From the NCBI RefSeq assembly GCF_042648505.1, contig NZ_JBHRXK010000002.1:62001-126000 (forward strand): a stretch of 64,000 nt of DNA, read 5' to 3'. The position numbers and the translations under genes are program-made. Below, piece by piece: positions 1-9,068 of the stretch. Under the pieces are notes generated by a model, which saw only the letters and a list, made by a program, of their open reading frames with translations, did not search any database and was not told where the DNA came from. The stretch comes from Lysobacter_L cavernae (lineage in GTDB: Bacteria; Pseudomonadota; Gammaproteobacteria; Xanthomonadales; Xanthomonadaceae). Position 1 is the stretch's first letter. Each line of letters opens with the position of its first letter.

Positions 1-1
1 T

Positions 2-1465
2 GCGGATACCGGGGGCGCGGCCCGTGCGGCCACCGGTCTTCCGGACGGAGGCGCCACGACCGAAGCGGTGCCTGCACGCGCGACGGAAAGATCAGGGCAG
101 GAGCTCGCGGCTGAAGCCGCTCCTGCGCCGCGAAGAAACTCCCCTTGGGGGGCCGCGGACAATGACGCGGGCCTCGCCGAGGACAGCCGCCTAGCCAAGG
201 CCCTGTCCGGGCCGAACCGCTGGTGGGCGCTGGCGAGCTTCTTCGGCTTCGGCCTGCTGCTGTCGTTCACGCCGTGCGTGTTGCCGATGATCCCGATCCT
301 CTCGGGCCTGATCGCCGGCCACGGCCCCGGCCTGGGCGCGCGCCGCGCGTTCGCGCTGTCGTTCGTCTACGTGCTGGCCAACGCGCTGGTGTTCACCGCT
401 GCCGGCGTGGTCGCCGGCCTGGTCGGCGCCAACCTGCAGATCGCGTTCCAGAACCCGTGGGTGATTGCCGCCTTCGCCGCGCTGTTCCTTGCCCTGGCCC
501 TGTCCAGCTTCGGCCTCTACGAGCTGCAACTGCCGGCGGCGCTGCGCAACAAGCTGGGCTCGATGAGCGACCGCCAGCGCGGCGGCTCCTGGCTCGGCGT
601 GGCGGTGATGGGCGCGCTGTCGGCGCTGATCGTCGGCCCCTGCGTGGCGCCGCCGCTGGCAGCCGGGGTGCTCTACATCGGCCAGACCCAGGACCCGGTG
701 TTCGGCGGCGCGGCGCTGTTCCTGCTGGCGATGGGCATGGGCGTGCCGCTGCTCGCGTTCGGCGTCGCCGCCGGCCGCGGCCTGCCGACCAGCGGGCCGT
801 GGATGGTCGCGGTGCAGCGCGCGTTCGGCTTCGTCTTCCTCGGCTTGGCGGTATGGATGCTGTCGCGGGTGCTACCGGGACCGGCCGCGCTGGCGCTGTG
901 GGGCGTGCTGCTGCTGGCCGCCGCCGCCGCAGTGGCGCTGGCGCTCAAGCCGCTGCGGCGCGACGGCGCGCGCGTGCTCGGCTGGACCGCGGCCTTGCTG
1001 CTGGGCCTGCTCGGCACCGCGCAGCTGGTCGGTGCCATGGCCGGCAGCCGCGACCCGCTGCAGCCACTCGCCGGCCTGCGCAGCGCCGGCACGCAGACCC
1101 GCGAGCTGCCGTTCCGCAAGATCAAATCGCTGGCCGACCTCGACCGCGAGGTCGCCGCCGCCCGGACTGCCGGCAAGCCGCTGCTGCTCGACTTCTATGC
1201 CGACTGGTGCGTGGCCTGCAAGGAGATGGAGAAGTACACCTTCCCCGAAGCTTCCGTGCAGCGGGCGCTGACCGGCTTCGTTCTGCTCAAGGCCGACGTC
1301 ACCGCCAACGACGACACCGACCAGGCCCTGATGCAGCGCCTGGGCATCATCGGCCCACCGGCGACGCTTTATTACATCGACGGCAGTGAGCGCCGCGAAT
1401 TGCGCCTGTTTGGCTTCGAGGCCGCGGACAAGTTCGTCGAACGCGGGCAGCGGGCGACCCGCTGA
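2..1465 (+). CDS. dsbD: Thiol:disulfide interchange protein DsbD, 5'-truncated by window edge
   Basis: DsbD carries electrons from cytoplasmic thioredoxin across the inner membrane to periplasmic disulfide isomerases and cytochrome c maturation factors. The frame is open to the window edge, so the N-terminal periplasmic domain lies mostly upstream. Counting from the GTG at 68, the membrane domain holds the redox cysteines in FTPCVLP (C70) and GPCVAPP (C192), followed by several hydrophobic helices. The C-terminal thioredoxin domain has ADWCVACKE (C381, C384). The stop overlaps the tlpA-like start by one base (TGATG), so the two are probably co-translated. Odd point: bases 103-126, just before the first helix, are a GTAG-type REP palindrome read in frame as ELAAEAAP. 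Identity is secure; the true start is outside the window. Confidence 0.95.
   Translation, partial: ADTGGAARAATGLPDGGATTEAVPARATERSGQELAAEAAPAPRRNSPWGAADNDAGLAEDSRLAKALSGPNRWWALASFFGFGLLLSFTPCVLPMIPILSGLIAGHGPGLGARRAFALSFVYVLANALVFTAAGVVAGLVGANLQIAFQNPWVIAAFAALFLALALSSFGLYELQLPAALRNKLGSMSDRQRGGSWLGVAVMGALSALIVGPCVAPPLAAGVLYIGQTQDPVFGGAALFLLAMGMGVPLLAFGVAAGRGLPTSGPWMVAVQRAFGFVFLGLAVWMLSRVLPGPAALALWGVLLLAAAAAVALALKPLRRDGARVLGWTAALLLGLLGTAQLVGAMAGSRDPLQPLAGLRSAGTQTRELPFRKIKSLADLDREVAAARTAGKPLLLDFYADWCVACKEMEKYTFPEASVQRALTGFVLLKADVTANDDTDQALMQRLGIIGPPATLYYIDGSERRELRLFGFEAADKFVERGQRATR
103..126 (+). repeat. GTAG-type REP palindrome inside the dsbD coding region
   Basis: This 24-base unit differs at one base from the copy at 23110-23133 and is the reverse complement of the copies at 21919-21942 and 23037-23060. 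It folds with GCGGC pairing to GCCGC around TGAA. It is in frame in the linker between the periplasmic and membrane domains of dsbD. Confidence 0.8.
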
Positions 1466-2067
1466 TGGCGCTGGGCCCGACCACCAAGGTGCTGCTGGTC
1501 GCGGCCGCGGCCGCCGTGCTCGGCGCCGTCGCCGGCCTCTGGCTCAACGGCCCCGGCCCGCTGCTGCGCAGCGAGATCGGCCAGCGCGCGCTGCAGAGCG
1601 TGGTCAATGCCGGTGCGCCGCCGGCGCCGGCCGGCCTGGCCATCGCCGGTCGCGGCGAAGCCATGCCGCCGCTGTCCCTGCCGACCCTCGATGGCGCGAC
1701 GGTGGCGTTGCCGGCGGCCTACGCCGGCCGGCCGCTGCTGATCAACTTCTGGGCCAGCTGGTGCGGGCCGTGCATCGAGGAAATGCCGGAACTCGACCGC
1801 TTTGCGGCCGCCCAGGCCGGCAACGGCACGCAAGTGGTCGGCATCGCGCTGGACGACGCCGACGCCGTGCGCGCCTTCCTGCAGCGCATCCCGGTGCGCT
1901 ATCCGGTGCTGCTCGACCAGGCCGGCCCGCGCGACAGCAGCGTGCAGCTGGGCAATCCGAAAGGGGTTTTGCCCTACACCGTGTTGATTTCGGCCGACGG
2001 CCGCCTGCTCCGGCAGAAGATCGGCCCGTTCCAGGCCGGGGAAATCGACGGCTGGGCGCAGAATTAG
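1465..2067 (+). CDS. TlpA/ResA-family thiol-disulfide oxidoreductase
   Basis: A 200-residue membrane-anchored thioredoxin-fold protein, expected to act in the periplasm as a thiol reductant that could receive electrons from DsbD. Residues 8-27 form an N-terminal anchor or signal segment. The thioredoxin domain begins near residue 68 and contains NFWASWCGPC (active cysteines 100 and 103). A later LPYTVLI segment holds the expected cis-proline, and the typical central insert of TlpA-type proteins is present. The start overlaps the dsbD stop. The next gene is 133 bases away, so this is probably the last gene of the dsbD unit. Family assignment is firm; the partner protein is inferred from position only. 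Confidence 0.9.
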   Translation: MALGPTTKVLLVAAAAAVLGAVAGLWLNGPGPLLRSEIGQRALQSVVNAGAPPAPAGLAIAGRGEAMPPLSLPTLDGATVALPAAYAGRPLLINFWASWCGPCIEEMPELDRFAAAQAGNGTQVVGIALDDADAVRAFLQRIPVRYPVLLDQAGPRDSSVQLGNPKGVLPYTVLISADGRLLRQKIGPFQAGEIDGWAQN

Positions 2068-2200
2068 AGCGGCCACTCAAACAACTGCTTAAATCGCGAC
2101 AAGTTCGGCGATATGGCGTCGAACTTCTAGACACCCTGCCGGCCTTCGCGCACACTGCCGGCCTTTCGCCCGTTCCCGAGGGCGAACGCACGGTCCCGCG

Positions 2201-2647
2201 ATGGCGAAGCTGCTGGTACTGCACGGCCCCAACCTCAACCTGCTCGGCACCCGCGAGCCGGAGGTCTACGGCCGCGCCACGCTCGCCGACATCGACGCCG
2301 ACCTGCGCGCCCGCACCCTCGCCGCCGGCCACGACTTCGACAGCGTGCAGACCAATGCCGAGCATGTGCTGGTCGACCGCATCCAGGCCGCGCGCGGCGA
2401 CGGCACGGCGCTCATCCTGATCAACCCGGCGGCCTTCACCCACACCAGCGTGGCGATCCGCGACGCCCTCGCGGCGGTCGCCATCCCGTTCATCGAAGTC
2501 CACCTGTCCAACCCGCACCGCCGCGAACCGTTCCGCCACACCAGCTACTTCAGCGACCTGGCCGTGGGCGTGATCTGCGGCTTCGGTGCCGACAGCTACC
2601 GCTACGCGCTCGACGCCGCCCTGGCGCGGCTGGCCGACGCCCCCTGA
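2201..2647 (+). CDS. aroQ: Type II 3-dehydroquinate dehydratase
   Basis: Catalyses dehydration of 3-dehydroquinate to 3-dehydroshikimate in the cytoplasmic shikimate pathway. The 148-residue length is normal for the dodecameric type II enzyme. The N-terminal LHGPNLNLLG is the family signature, with R18 and Y23 in the flexible catalytic lid. NPAAFTHTS supplies N75 and the catalytic His81, and EVHLSNPHRREPFR supplies H101 and R108. Its position just before accBC matches many gammaproteobacteria, where aroQ, accB and accC are adjacent. The Shine-Dalgarno before the ATG is weak. Nothing notable is seen in the 133 bases upstream. Confidence 0.97.
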   Translation: MAKLLVLHGPNLNLLGTREPEVYGRATLADIDADLRARTLAAGHDFDSVQTNAEHVLVDRIQAARGDGTALILINPAAFTHTSVAIRDALAAVAIPFIEVHLSNPHRREPFRHTSYFSDLAVGVICGFGADSYRYALDAALARLADAP

Positions 2648-2663
2648 ACCCCATCACGACCCC

Positions 2664-2680
2664 GCCCTCGGTTCGAGGGC
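2664..2680 (+). terminator. Hairpin between aroQ and accB
   Basis: A perfect seven-base stem (GCCCTCG with CGAGGGC, loop GTT) lies 16 bases after the aroQ stop and 20 before accB. There is no T-run, so it may be a weak terminator, a processing site or an attenuator. Confidence 0.35.
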
Positions 2681-2700
2681 ACTGACCAGAGGCCCGCTTC

Positions 2701-3168
2701 ATGGACCTGCGCAAAATCAAGAAACTCATCGACCTGCTCGAGGAATCCAACCTCGCCGAGATCGAGATCAAGGAGGGCGAAGAGTCGGTGCGCCTGGCAC
2801 GCACGCCCAAGGGCATCGCCGTCGCCGCGCCGGTGCTGCACGCCGCGCCGGTCGCCGCCCCGGTGATGCCGATGCAGGGCCCGACCGAGGCCGCCACCGG
2901 CGGTCACGCCAAGCCGCAGGCCGACCTGCCCGAAGGCCACGTCGTGCGCGCACCGATGGTCGGCACCTTCTACGCCTCGCCGGCACCGGACAAGCCGGCC
3001 TTCGTCAGCATCGGCCAGACGGTCAAGGCCGGCGAGACGCTGGGGATTATCGAGGCGATGAAGATGTTCAACCCGATCGAGGCCGACGTCGCCGGCACCG
3101 TGCTCAAGATGATGGTCGAGAGCGGCCAGCCGATCGAGTTCGACCAGCCGCTGTTTGTGATTGGCTGA
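2701..3168 (+). CDS. accB: Biotin carboxyl carrier protein of acetyl-CoA carboxylase
   Basis: BCCP carries carboxybiotin between biotin carboxylase (AccC) and the carboxyltransferase (AccAD) in the first committed step of fatty acid synthesis. The 155-residue protein has the usual N-terminal assembly helix (DLRKIKKLIDLLEES), an alanine/proline-rich linker around residues 40-70, and a C-terminal biotinyl domain with IIEAMKMFNPIEAD; K121 is the biotinylated lysine. The -RAPMVGTFYASPAP- thumb region is present. Normally accC follows within a few bases. Here a 414-bp cassette separates them. Confidence 0.97.
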   Translation: MDLRKIKKLIDLLEESNLAEIEIKEGEESVRLARTPKGIAVAAPVLHAAPVAAPVMPMQGPTEAATGGHAKPQADLPEGHVVRAPMVGTFYASPAPDKPAFVSIGQTVKAGETLGIIEAMKMFNPIEADVAGTVLKMMVESGQPIEFDQPLFVIG

Positions 3169-3174
3169 GAAGCC

Positions 3175-3202
3175 GGGATTCGTGATTCGTGATGGGTGAT
3201 TC
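3175..3202 (+). repeat. Left terminal inverted repeat of the S23 cassette
   Basis: Four heptamers read GGGATTC, GTGATTC, GTGATGG and GTGATTC in order. The likely start codons of the cassette gene (GTG 3189, ATG 3192) lie inside it. Confidence 0.8.
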
Positions 3203-3597
3203 GGACAAGCGACCGCACCAGCGCCTGGATGTATGGCATGACGCCATGGACTTGGTCGCTGCGGTCTATGCGTATTCGGCGCAGTTTCCAGCGGACGAAC
3301 GCTTCGGCCTCACCTCCCAGGTGAGACGCGCCGCGATCAGTGTGCCGTCCAACATCGCTGAAGGGGCAGCGCGCAAGTCCCGCAACGAGCTACATCGCTT
3401 CCTCTCGATCGCCCGCGGATCACTCTCGGAACTCGATACACAGCTTCTGATCGCCGCTCGCTTGGAATTCGGCACTACGCCAATCGAACTGGACCAGATA
3501 TTGGACCGCACATTCGCCAGGCTGAATGCGCCGATGACGAGCATCGCCGCACGCATGGACGAATCACCCATCACCAATCACGAATCACGGCCCTCCC

Positions 3598-3608
<11 letters not shown>
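3189..3608 (+). CDS. Four-helix-bundle protein, S23/23S rRNA intervening-sequence family
   Basis: A 139-residue helical protein of the S23/IVS family (relatives are found in 23S rRNA intervening sequences, and the Avd accessory proteins of diversity-generating retroelements share the fold). Family hallmarks are seen: LDVWHDAMDLV near the N-terminus, FGLTSQVRRAAISVPSNIAEG at the helix 2 turn, and RSLSELDTQL-like spacing in SRGSLSELDTQLLIA. Molecular function is unknown. Start could be GTG 3189 or ATG 3192; both lie within the left inverted repeat. The last residues (SPITNHESR) are encoded by the right inverted repeat, and the stop lies inside accC, overlapping it by 11 bases. Both gene ends are therefore made by the cassette boundaries and the host gene. 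Confidence 0.85.
3561..3588 (-). repeat. Right terminal inverted repeat of the S23 cassette
   Basis: On the minus strand this reads GTGATTC, GTGATTG, GTGATGG and GTGATTC, matching the left end with two mismatches. It codes the C-terminus of the cassette protein and ends nine bases before the accC ATG. Confidence 0.8.
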
Positions 3609-4965
<1,357 letters not shown>

Positions 4966-4974
4966 TGGTTGCGG

Positions 4975-4998
4975 CCCTCTTCCGCTCGCGGGAGAGGG
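4975..4998 (+). terminator. Inverted repeat after accC (terminator or dispersed palindrome)
   Basis: CCCTCTTCCGC pairs with GCGGGAGAGGG around a two-base loop, with one G-T pair. It begins nine bases after the accC stop. There is no T-run. The core resembles the palindromes inside hsdS at 18334-18369, so it may be the same dispersed repeat serving as an operon end. Confidence 0.45.
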
Positions 4999-5099
4999 CA
5001 CGCCTGCCGATCACGGGCGACGGCTCACGACGGTGGCCGATGGCGCGCACCCCAGGCGCGGATGCTTCCTGGCCGCTCGACGGCCGCCCGCTGCCGCGG

Positions 5100-5531
5100 C
5101 TACTGCCGCTGAACCTTGTCGGAGACGGACGACTGCGAGCCATCGTGGTCGGCCCGCGGCTGCGCCGGGTCCGACTTGGGCGCGCGCTGCTGGGTGCCGG
5201 CGATCGGCTGCACGCCGCTGCTCGCGGACGGGCTGACGACCATCACGTACTCGCTCGAGCCGTCCGGCCAGACCACCCGGAAGGTGCTGCCCGGGGACAG
5301 CGTCGCGAACGGTGCGCCGCTGCGCGCGCGGTACACCGCCGCGACCTGCGCCGCCCCGGTCATGCGTACCTCGTCGGACGACTGCACCGTGGTCACCGCG
5401 ACCTGCGACAACTCGCGGTAGTCGTCACCGAGCACGTCGATCACCACCCCGGCCGCGGCGACCGAGTAGGTGGCGAACAGCAGCACCCAGAAATACCGTT
5501 TGACCTTGTCCACGAAGCGCACGTTCTTCAT
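5100..5531 (-). CDS. Uncharacterised single-pass membrane protein
   Basis: A 143-residue protein not assigned to a family. A hydrophobic helix at about residues 14-32 (FWVLLFATYSVAAAGVVID) follows a basic N-terminus. The rest is predicted outside or periplasmic, with a polar, low-complexity tail rich in Gln, Ser and Asp. The middle reads like a small beta-domain (GSTFRVVWPDGSSEYVMVVS). It starts by ATGA overlap with the stop of the larger upstream gene, so the two are a translationally coupled pair. It is convergent with accC. Function unknown. Confidence 0.7.
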   Translation of the reverse strand: MKNVRFVDKVKRYFWVLLFATYSVAAAGVVIDVLGDDYRELSQVAVTTVQSSDEVRMTGAAQVAAVYRARSGAPFATLSPGSTFRVVWPDGSSEYVMVVSPSASSGVQPIAGTQQRAPKSDPAQPRADHDGSQSSVSDKVQRQ

Positions 5532-6520
5532 TTCATTACCCTCTCCTCGCCCAACAGCGAGGTGACCATGTCATTGACCACGTCGGCGCCTTGGCGCGGG
5601 ACCGCGGCGTCGTAAACGAAGCTGGGGAAATCCTGGCCGGCATCGCGCGAACAGATGCCGCCATTGGCGCAGTAGTTCGTCATCAGGGCGCCCTCGGGGC
5701 CGCAATCCAGGCCCAGGCGGCATGCCGCGAGTTGCCAGGCGAGCTCGGCGAACTGCGTGCCCGCCACCTGCTCGGAGAACGCCGAGCGCCCGTTTGCGGC
5801 GATGCCCATGCCCGGCGACAGCGCGGCATACGCCTCCGGATCCTTCGACTGCTGCACGCGCTCGACCAGAGCGTGCTTGTACGGGTCGTCGCTCTTGAGC
5901 GGCTTGCCCATTGCCAGCAGCGCGGCCTCGGCTGCCAGGCTGCCGGCTTCGGCGGCTTCGACCCGCTGCAGCAGGATCGCCCGGTAGGACAGGTCGTCCT
6001 CCGGCACGAAGCGCGCGCAGCGGCGGCTGACGCGATTGCGCGCGGTCACCAGCGCCGCGGACGTGCGCAATCCCATGTCGCCAAACACCTGGGTGTCCTT
6101 GGCATAGGCGGCCGGGGCCACGGCGTAGCCGGCACAGTAATCGTAGACGCGGCTCAGCATCCAGATCGCGTCGGGCTCCTTGGCCTGCACCGCCGGGGCC
6201 AGCCGCTGCGCGAACGCATACAGGTCGGTGGCTGCTTCAAAGTCGCGGCGCAGGCTCGGCGGGCGCTGCGGCGTGATCGCGCCGTCGTCGCGCACGGCGA
6301 CATCGCCGCGCGTCCCCAACGATGCCGGCGACAGCGCGGCGCCGGTCGCCACGACCGCGTTGGCCGCCGCCTCCTGATGGCGCGACACAGTCCAACCGCC
6401 GCGGTACAGCAGCAGGCCCGCGAGCAACGCCAGCGCCACCAGCACGCCCAGCTTGCGCGTGCGCGGCTGCGCCCACGCCGGGGGTCTTGCCCTGGACTGC
6501 GATGTCAGCACCTCGGACAC
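5528..6520 (-). CDS. Uncharacterised N-terminally anchored protein
   Basis: A 330-residue protein I do not recognise. There is a TM helix at about residues 25-40 (LGVLVALALLAGLLLY) after a positively charged N-terminus, so it is probably anchored with a large periplasmic domain. That domain is alpha-helical and alanine-rich, and has a cysteine-rich stretch near the C-terminus (CRLGLDCGPEG...NYCANGGICSRD) that could form disulfides. The start is a GTG with GAGGG about 10 bases upstream. It overlaps the following 143-residue gene by ATGA. It lies between accC and prmA and reads away from prmA. Function is unknown. Confidence 0.75.
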   Translation of the reverse strand: MSEVLTSQSRARPPAWAQPRTRKLGVLVALALLAGLLLYRGGWTVSRHQEAAANAVVATGAALSPASLGTRGDVAVRDDGAITPQRPPSLRRDFEAATDLYAFAQRLAPAVQAKEPDAIWMLSRVYDYCAGYAVAPAAYAKDTQVFGDMGLRTSAALVTARNRVSRRCARFVPEDDLSYRAILLQRVEAAEAGSLAAEAALLAMGKPLKSDDPYKHALVERVQQSKDPEAYAALSPGMGIAANGRSAFSEQVAGTQFAELAWQLAACRLGLDCGPEGALMTNYCANGGICSRDAGQDFPSFVYDAAVPRQGADVVNDMVTSLLGEERVMK

Positions 6521-6797
6521 CTACGTCGGCCCTCGCCATGAAGCCATGAAAATCCACACTGCCGCGACCGCCATCCCGCGCGGCCCCGCTGACCGGCAGC
6601 CTGGCGCAAGGCCCGTGCAGCCCCGTGATCGCCACGGCTCCCGGCCGTTGAAGAACGGCCATCTTAAAGCAATGCACCCCGGCGCCTGCCGCCATCAACC
6701 TGAATGCGGCATCGGCGCGCCTTCACGCCAGGCAGCCGCTCTTTACGCCACCGCACGCGCGCTCCACCATGCCCGCCTCGCAACACGCCTTGACCCC

Positions 6798-7718
6798 ATG
6801 CCCTACCTCGAACTCACCCTGTCCTGCACCGAATCCCAGCAACCGCGCTACGAGCGCGCCCTGGAAAGCGTCGGCGCGCTCGCGGTCACGTTGGCCGACG
6901 CCCATGCCGACGCCCCCGACGAGCAGGCGATCTTCGAGCCGGGCGTCGGCGAGACGCCGTTGTGGCACGAGTTGACCCTGACCGCGCTGTTCGAGGCCGA
7001 CACGCCGCGCGAACTGCTGCTGCATGCGCTCAGCGCCAGCGACGAAGGCCTGGACTGGTCGCAGGTCGCGTTTCGTGAGGTCGCCGACCAGGACTGGGAG
7101 CGCGCCTGGATGGACCAGTACGTGCCGCTGCAGTTCGGCACCCACACGTGGATCGTGCCGTGGAACCACGACCTGCCCGACGGCGCCGATGCCGACGACG
7201 CGGCCGTGGTGCGGCTGGACCCGGGCCTGGCCTTCGGTTCGGGCACGCACCCGACCACCGCACTGTGCCTGCAGTGGCTCGACACGCTCGCCGACGAAGG
7301 CGCGCTGCGCGACGCGCGCGTGCTCGACTTCGGCTGCGGCTCCGGGATCCTCGCACTGGCCGCGCTCAAGCTCGGCGCCGCCTCCGCGGTCGGTGTCGAC
7401 AACGACCCGCAGGCGCTGCTCGCCACCGGCGACAACGCGCAGCGCAATGGCGTCGGCGATCGCCTGGCGGTGTACCTGCCCGAAGACGAACCCGCCATGA
7501 CCTATCCCGTCGTGGTCGCCAACATCCTCGCCTCGGCGCTGGTCGCACTCGCCGACACACTCGCCGCGCGGGTCGCACCCGGCGGCCGCATCGCCCTGTC
7601 GGGCATCCTCGCCGGGCAGGAGCACGAAGTACTGGCGCGCTATGCCGAGACGTTCGACGACCTGCGCGCGCAGCGCCTCGAAGACTGGATGCGCGTCACA
7701 GGTGTGCGCCGCCGCTGA
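6798..7718 (+). CDS. prmA: Ribosomal protein L11 methyltransferase
   Basis: Cytoplasmic SAM-dependent methyltransferase that trimethylates L11. The ATG at 6798 gives MPYLELTLSC and a 306-residue protein, the family norm; the frame runs open upstream without similarity, so longer starts are rejected. Seen: the N-terminal substrate-recognition domain (about 1-90), linker with DQDWERAWMDQY, the conserved FGSGTHPTT loop (146-154), the SAM motif LDFGCGSGILAL (about 176-187), and VVANILAS. It begins a run with the zinc-ribbon protein and fis that is conserved in Xanthomonadaceae. Confidence 0.96.
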   Translation: MPYLELTLSCTESQQPRYERALESVGALAVTLADAHADAPDEQAIFEPGVGETPLWHELTLTALFEADTPRELLLHALSASDEGLDWSQVAFREVADQDWERAWMDQYVPLQFGTHTWIVPWNHDLPDGADADDAAVVRLDPGLAFGSGTHPTTALCLQWLDTLADEGALRDARVLDFGCGSGILALAALKLGAASAVGVDNDPQALLATGDNAQRNGVGDRLAVYLPEDEPAMTYPVVVANILASALVALADTLAARVAPGGRIALSGILAGQEHEVLARYAETFDDLRAQRLEDWMRVTGVRRR

Positions 7719-7751
7719 CGGGGCCGGCATTCGGCATGATTGAATAAGCCC

Positions 7752-8561
7752 ATGTTCGTGCCCTGCCCCCATTGCGGCTATCTGGTTGCGCTGATCGTCT
7801 CGCAGGGCGGTCCGGCGCAGCGCTGCCCACGCTGCGATCAACCGGTGCAGGCCGACAGCACCGCGGTGAATCCGCCGGTCGAGCCCCTCCTCTCCGAACC
7901 GGCTCCGGCACCGGTGCAGATCACTGCGGACAGCCCCCTCGCCCCGACTCTCGACGTCGCCCCGCCCGCGCTCGAGGAGGCCATCGTGGCGTCGACCGGC
8001 AGCACCGGCACGGCCCGTGCACGGGCACGCCCGTCGCGCCCGCGCAAACGCAACGCGCCGAGTTTTGCGCGGGCGCAGGCACCGGTCGTGCCACCGCGCA
8101 CGCACTGGCGCTGGTACGCCGCGACCGCGATCGCGCTGCTGTTGCTGGCGCTGCAACTGGTGCTGGCGCAGCGCCAGGAGCTGGCCGCCGACGCGCGCTC
8201 CCGCCCGTTCGTCGGCGCGCTGTGCCGCGTGCTGCAATGCGCGCTGCCACCGTGGCGCGAGCCGTCCGCATTCACCATGGTCACGCGCAACGTGCAGCCC
8301 AAGCCCGGCGCCACCGGCGTGCTCACGGTCAGCGCCCACTTCCGCAACGACGCGCGCTGGCCGCAGCCGTGGCCGACGCTGTTGCTGAGTCTGTCCGATG
8401 CCGACGGCCGCCAGGTCGGCCTGCGCGCGTTCACTGCAGACGAGTACCGCGGCAAGAAGCACGCCGACGACCTGCTGTCGCCCGGCCAGGACACGGCCGT
8501 GCAATTCGACGTACTCGAACCGGCACCGCGCATCGTCGCGTTCACCTTCGACTTCCGATAA
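7752..8561 (+). CDS. Zinc-ribbon and DUF3426 domain membrane protein
   Basis: A 269-residue protein with an N-terminal zinc ribbon (FVPCPHCGYL, later RCPRCDQPV), a disordered Pro/Ala-rich middle with a basic patch near residue 95 (RPRKRNAP), one TM helix (ATAIALLLLALQLVLA, near residues 120-136), and a C-terminal DUF3426 beta-sandwich domain expected in the periplasm. Function is not known; homologs sit between prmA and fis in related genomes, as here. ATG 7752 is preferred because the zinc ribbon then starts at the usual distance; a TTG at 7740 would add four residues. Confidence 0.85.
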   Translation: MFVPCPHCGYLVALIVSQGGPAQRCPRCDQPVQADSTAVNPPVEPLLSEPAPAPVQITADSPLAPTLDVAPPALEEAIVASTGSTGTARARARPSRPRKRNAPSFARAQAPVVPPRTHWRWYAATAIALLLLALQLVLAQRQELAADARSRPFVGALCRVLQCALPPWREPSAFTMVTRNVQPKPGATGVLTVSAHFRNDARWPQPWPTLLLSLSDADGRQVGLRAFTADEYRGKKHADDLLSPGQDTAVQFDVLEPAPRIVAFTFDFR

Positions 8562-8577
8562 TCGGACGTCGGTCGCG

Positions 8578-8607
8578 TTGCCGGCGGTGACAACGCCGCG
8601 CTAGACT
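8578..8607 (+). promoter_or_regulatory. Candidate sigma-70 promoter for fis
   Basis: TTGCCG at 8578 and TAGACT at 8602 are separated by 18 bases, in the short gap before fis. The TAGACT -10 form recurs in front of other genes in this window. Confidence 0.45.
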
Positions 8608-8667
8608 CCCCCTCCCGTCCCCGCCCGCTCCGTGGCCTGGCGGTACGACCACAGGCCTGGGACGCAT

Positions 8668-8940
8668 TTGAACGCCGCAACCGACCGCACCGAAGCCGCA
8701 CGCACAGGACCCCGTGTACCGCTGCGCGACCACGTTGCGACTTCGATCCGGCGCTTCCTCGGCGACCTCAACGGTTGCGGCACCGAGAACCTCTACGAGA
8801 TCGCCCTGCGCGAACTCGAGATCCCGTTGTTCGTCGAAGTCCTGGAGCACTGCGACGGCAACCAGAGCCGCGCCGCGGCGATGCTCGGCATCCACCGCGC
8901 GACCTTGCGCAAGAAGCTGCGCGAGTACGGACTGGAGTAA
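8668..8940 (+). CDS. fis: DNA-binding protein Fis
   Basis: Nucleoid-associated regulator that bends DNA and influences rRNA, recombination and growth-phase genes. The C-terminal helix-turn-helix NQSRAAAMLGIHRATLRKKL is nearly identical to the family consensus. The central dimerisation region (LYEIALRELEIPLFVEVL) is also conserved. The TTG at 8668 gives 90 residues, close to the usual 90-98, and has GGGA just upstream. A GTG at 8632 would add 12 residues with no family match. Gene identity is secure; the start is uncertain. Confidence 0.93.
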   Translation: MNAATDRTEAARTGPRVPLRDHVATSIRRFLGDLNGCGTENLYEIALRELEIPLFVEVLEHCDGNQSRAAAMLGIHRATLRKKLREYGLE

Positions 8941-9032
8941 GTCCGTCCGTACAGGAGTCGTCGGCCGGCGCCTGCGCAACCTGCTCCGCCCCACCCAGGC
9001 CATAGCGGCAAAGCCCCGGCGGCAACCGCCGC

Positions 9033-9038
9033 TATAAT
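9033..9038 (+). promoter_or_regulatory. -10 box of a promoter before purH
   Basis: A perfect TATAAT lies 30 bases before the purH ATG, directly after a small GGCGG/CCGCC hairpin (9018-9030). No good -35 is seen. The hairpin could be an operator or the fis terminator. Confidence 0.5.
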
Positions 9039-9068
9039 TGCCGCGCCTTCCGCTGCCTCTCCCTGCGC

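Larger units (their letters stand above)
3175..3588 (+). mobile_element. S23/four-helix-bundle cassette with terminal inverted repeats inserted between accB and accC
   Basis: The segment is bounded by 28-bp inverted repeats (3175-3202 and 3561-3588) that match at 26 of 28 positions. Each end is four degenerate tandem copies of the heptamer GTGATTC, in opposite orientations. The interior holds one gene for a four-helix-bundle protein and no transposase. Removing the segment leaves 15 bases between the accB stop and the accC ATG, a normal spacing for this operon. The repeats and the position are seen directly. That it moves as a unit, presumably in trans, is inference. No clear target duplication is visible. 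Confidence 0.65.

Noticed and set aside
3175..3588. Heptamer repeats as a CRISPR-like array
   Set aside because: There are no spacers; the heptamers are contiguous and form terminal inverted repeats, and no cas genes are present.
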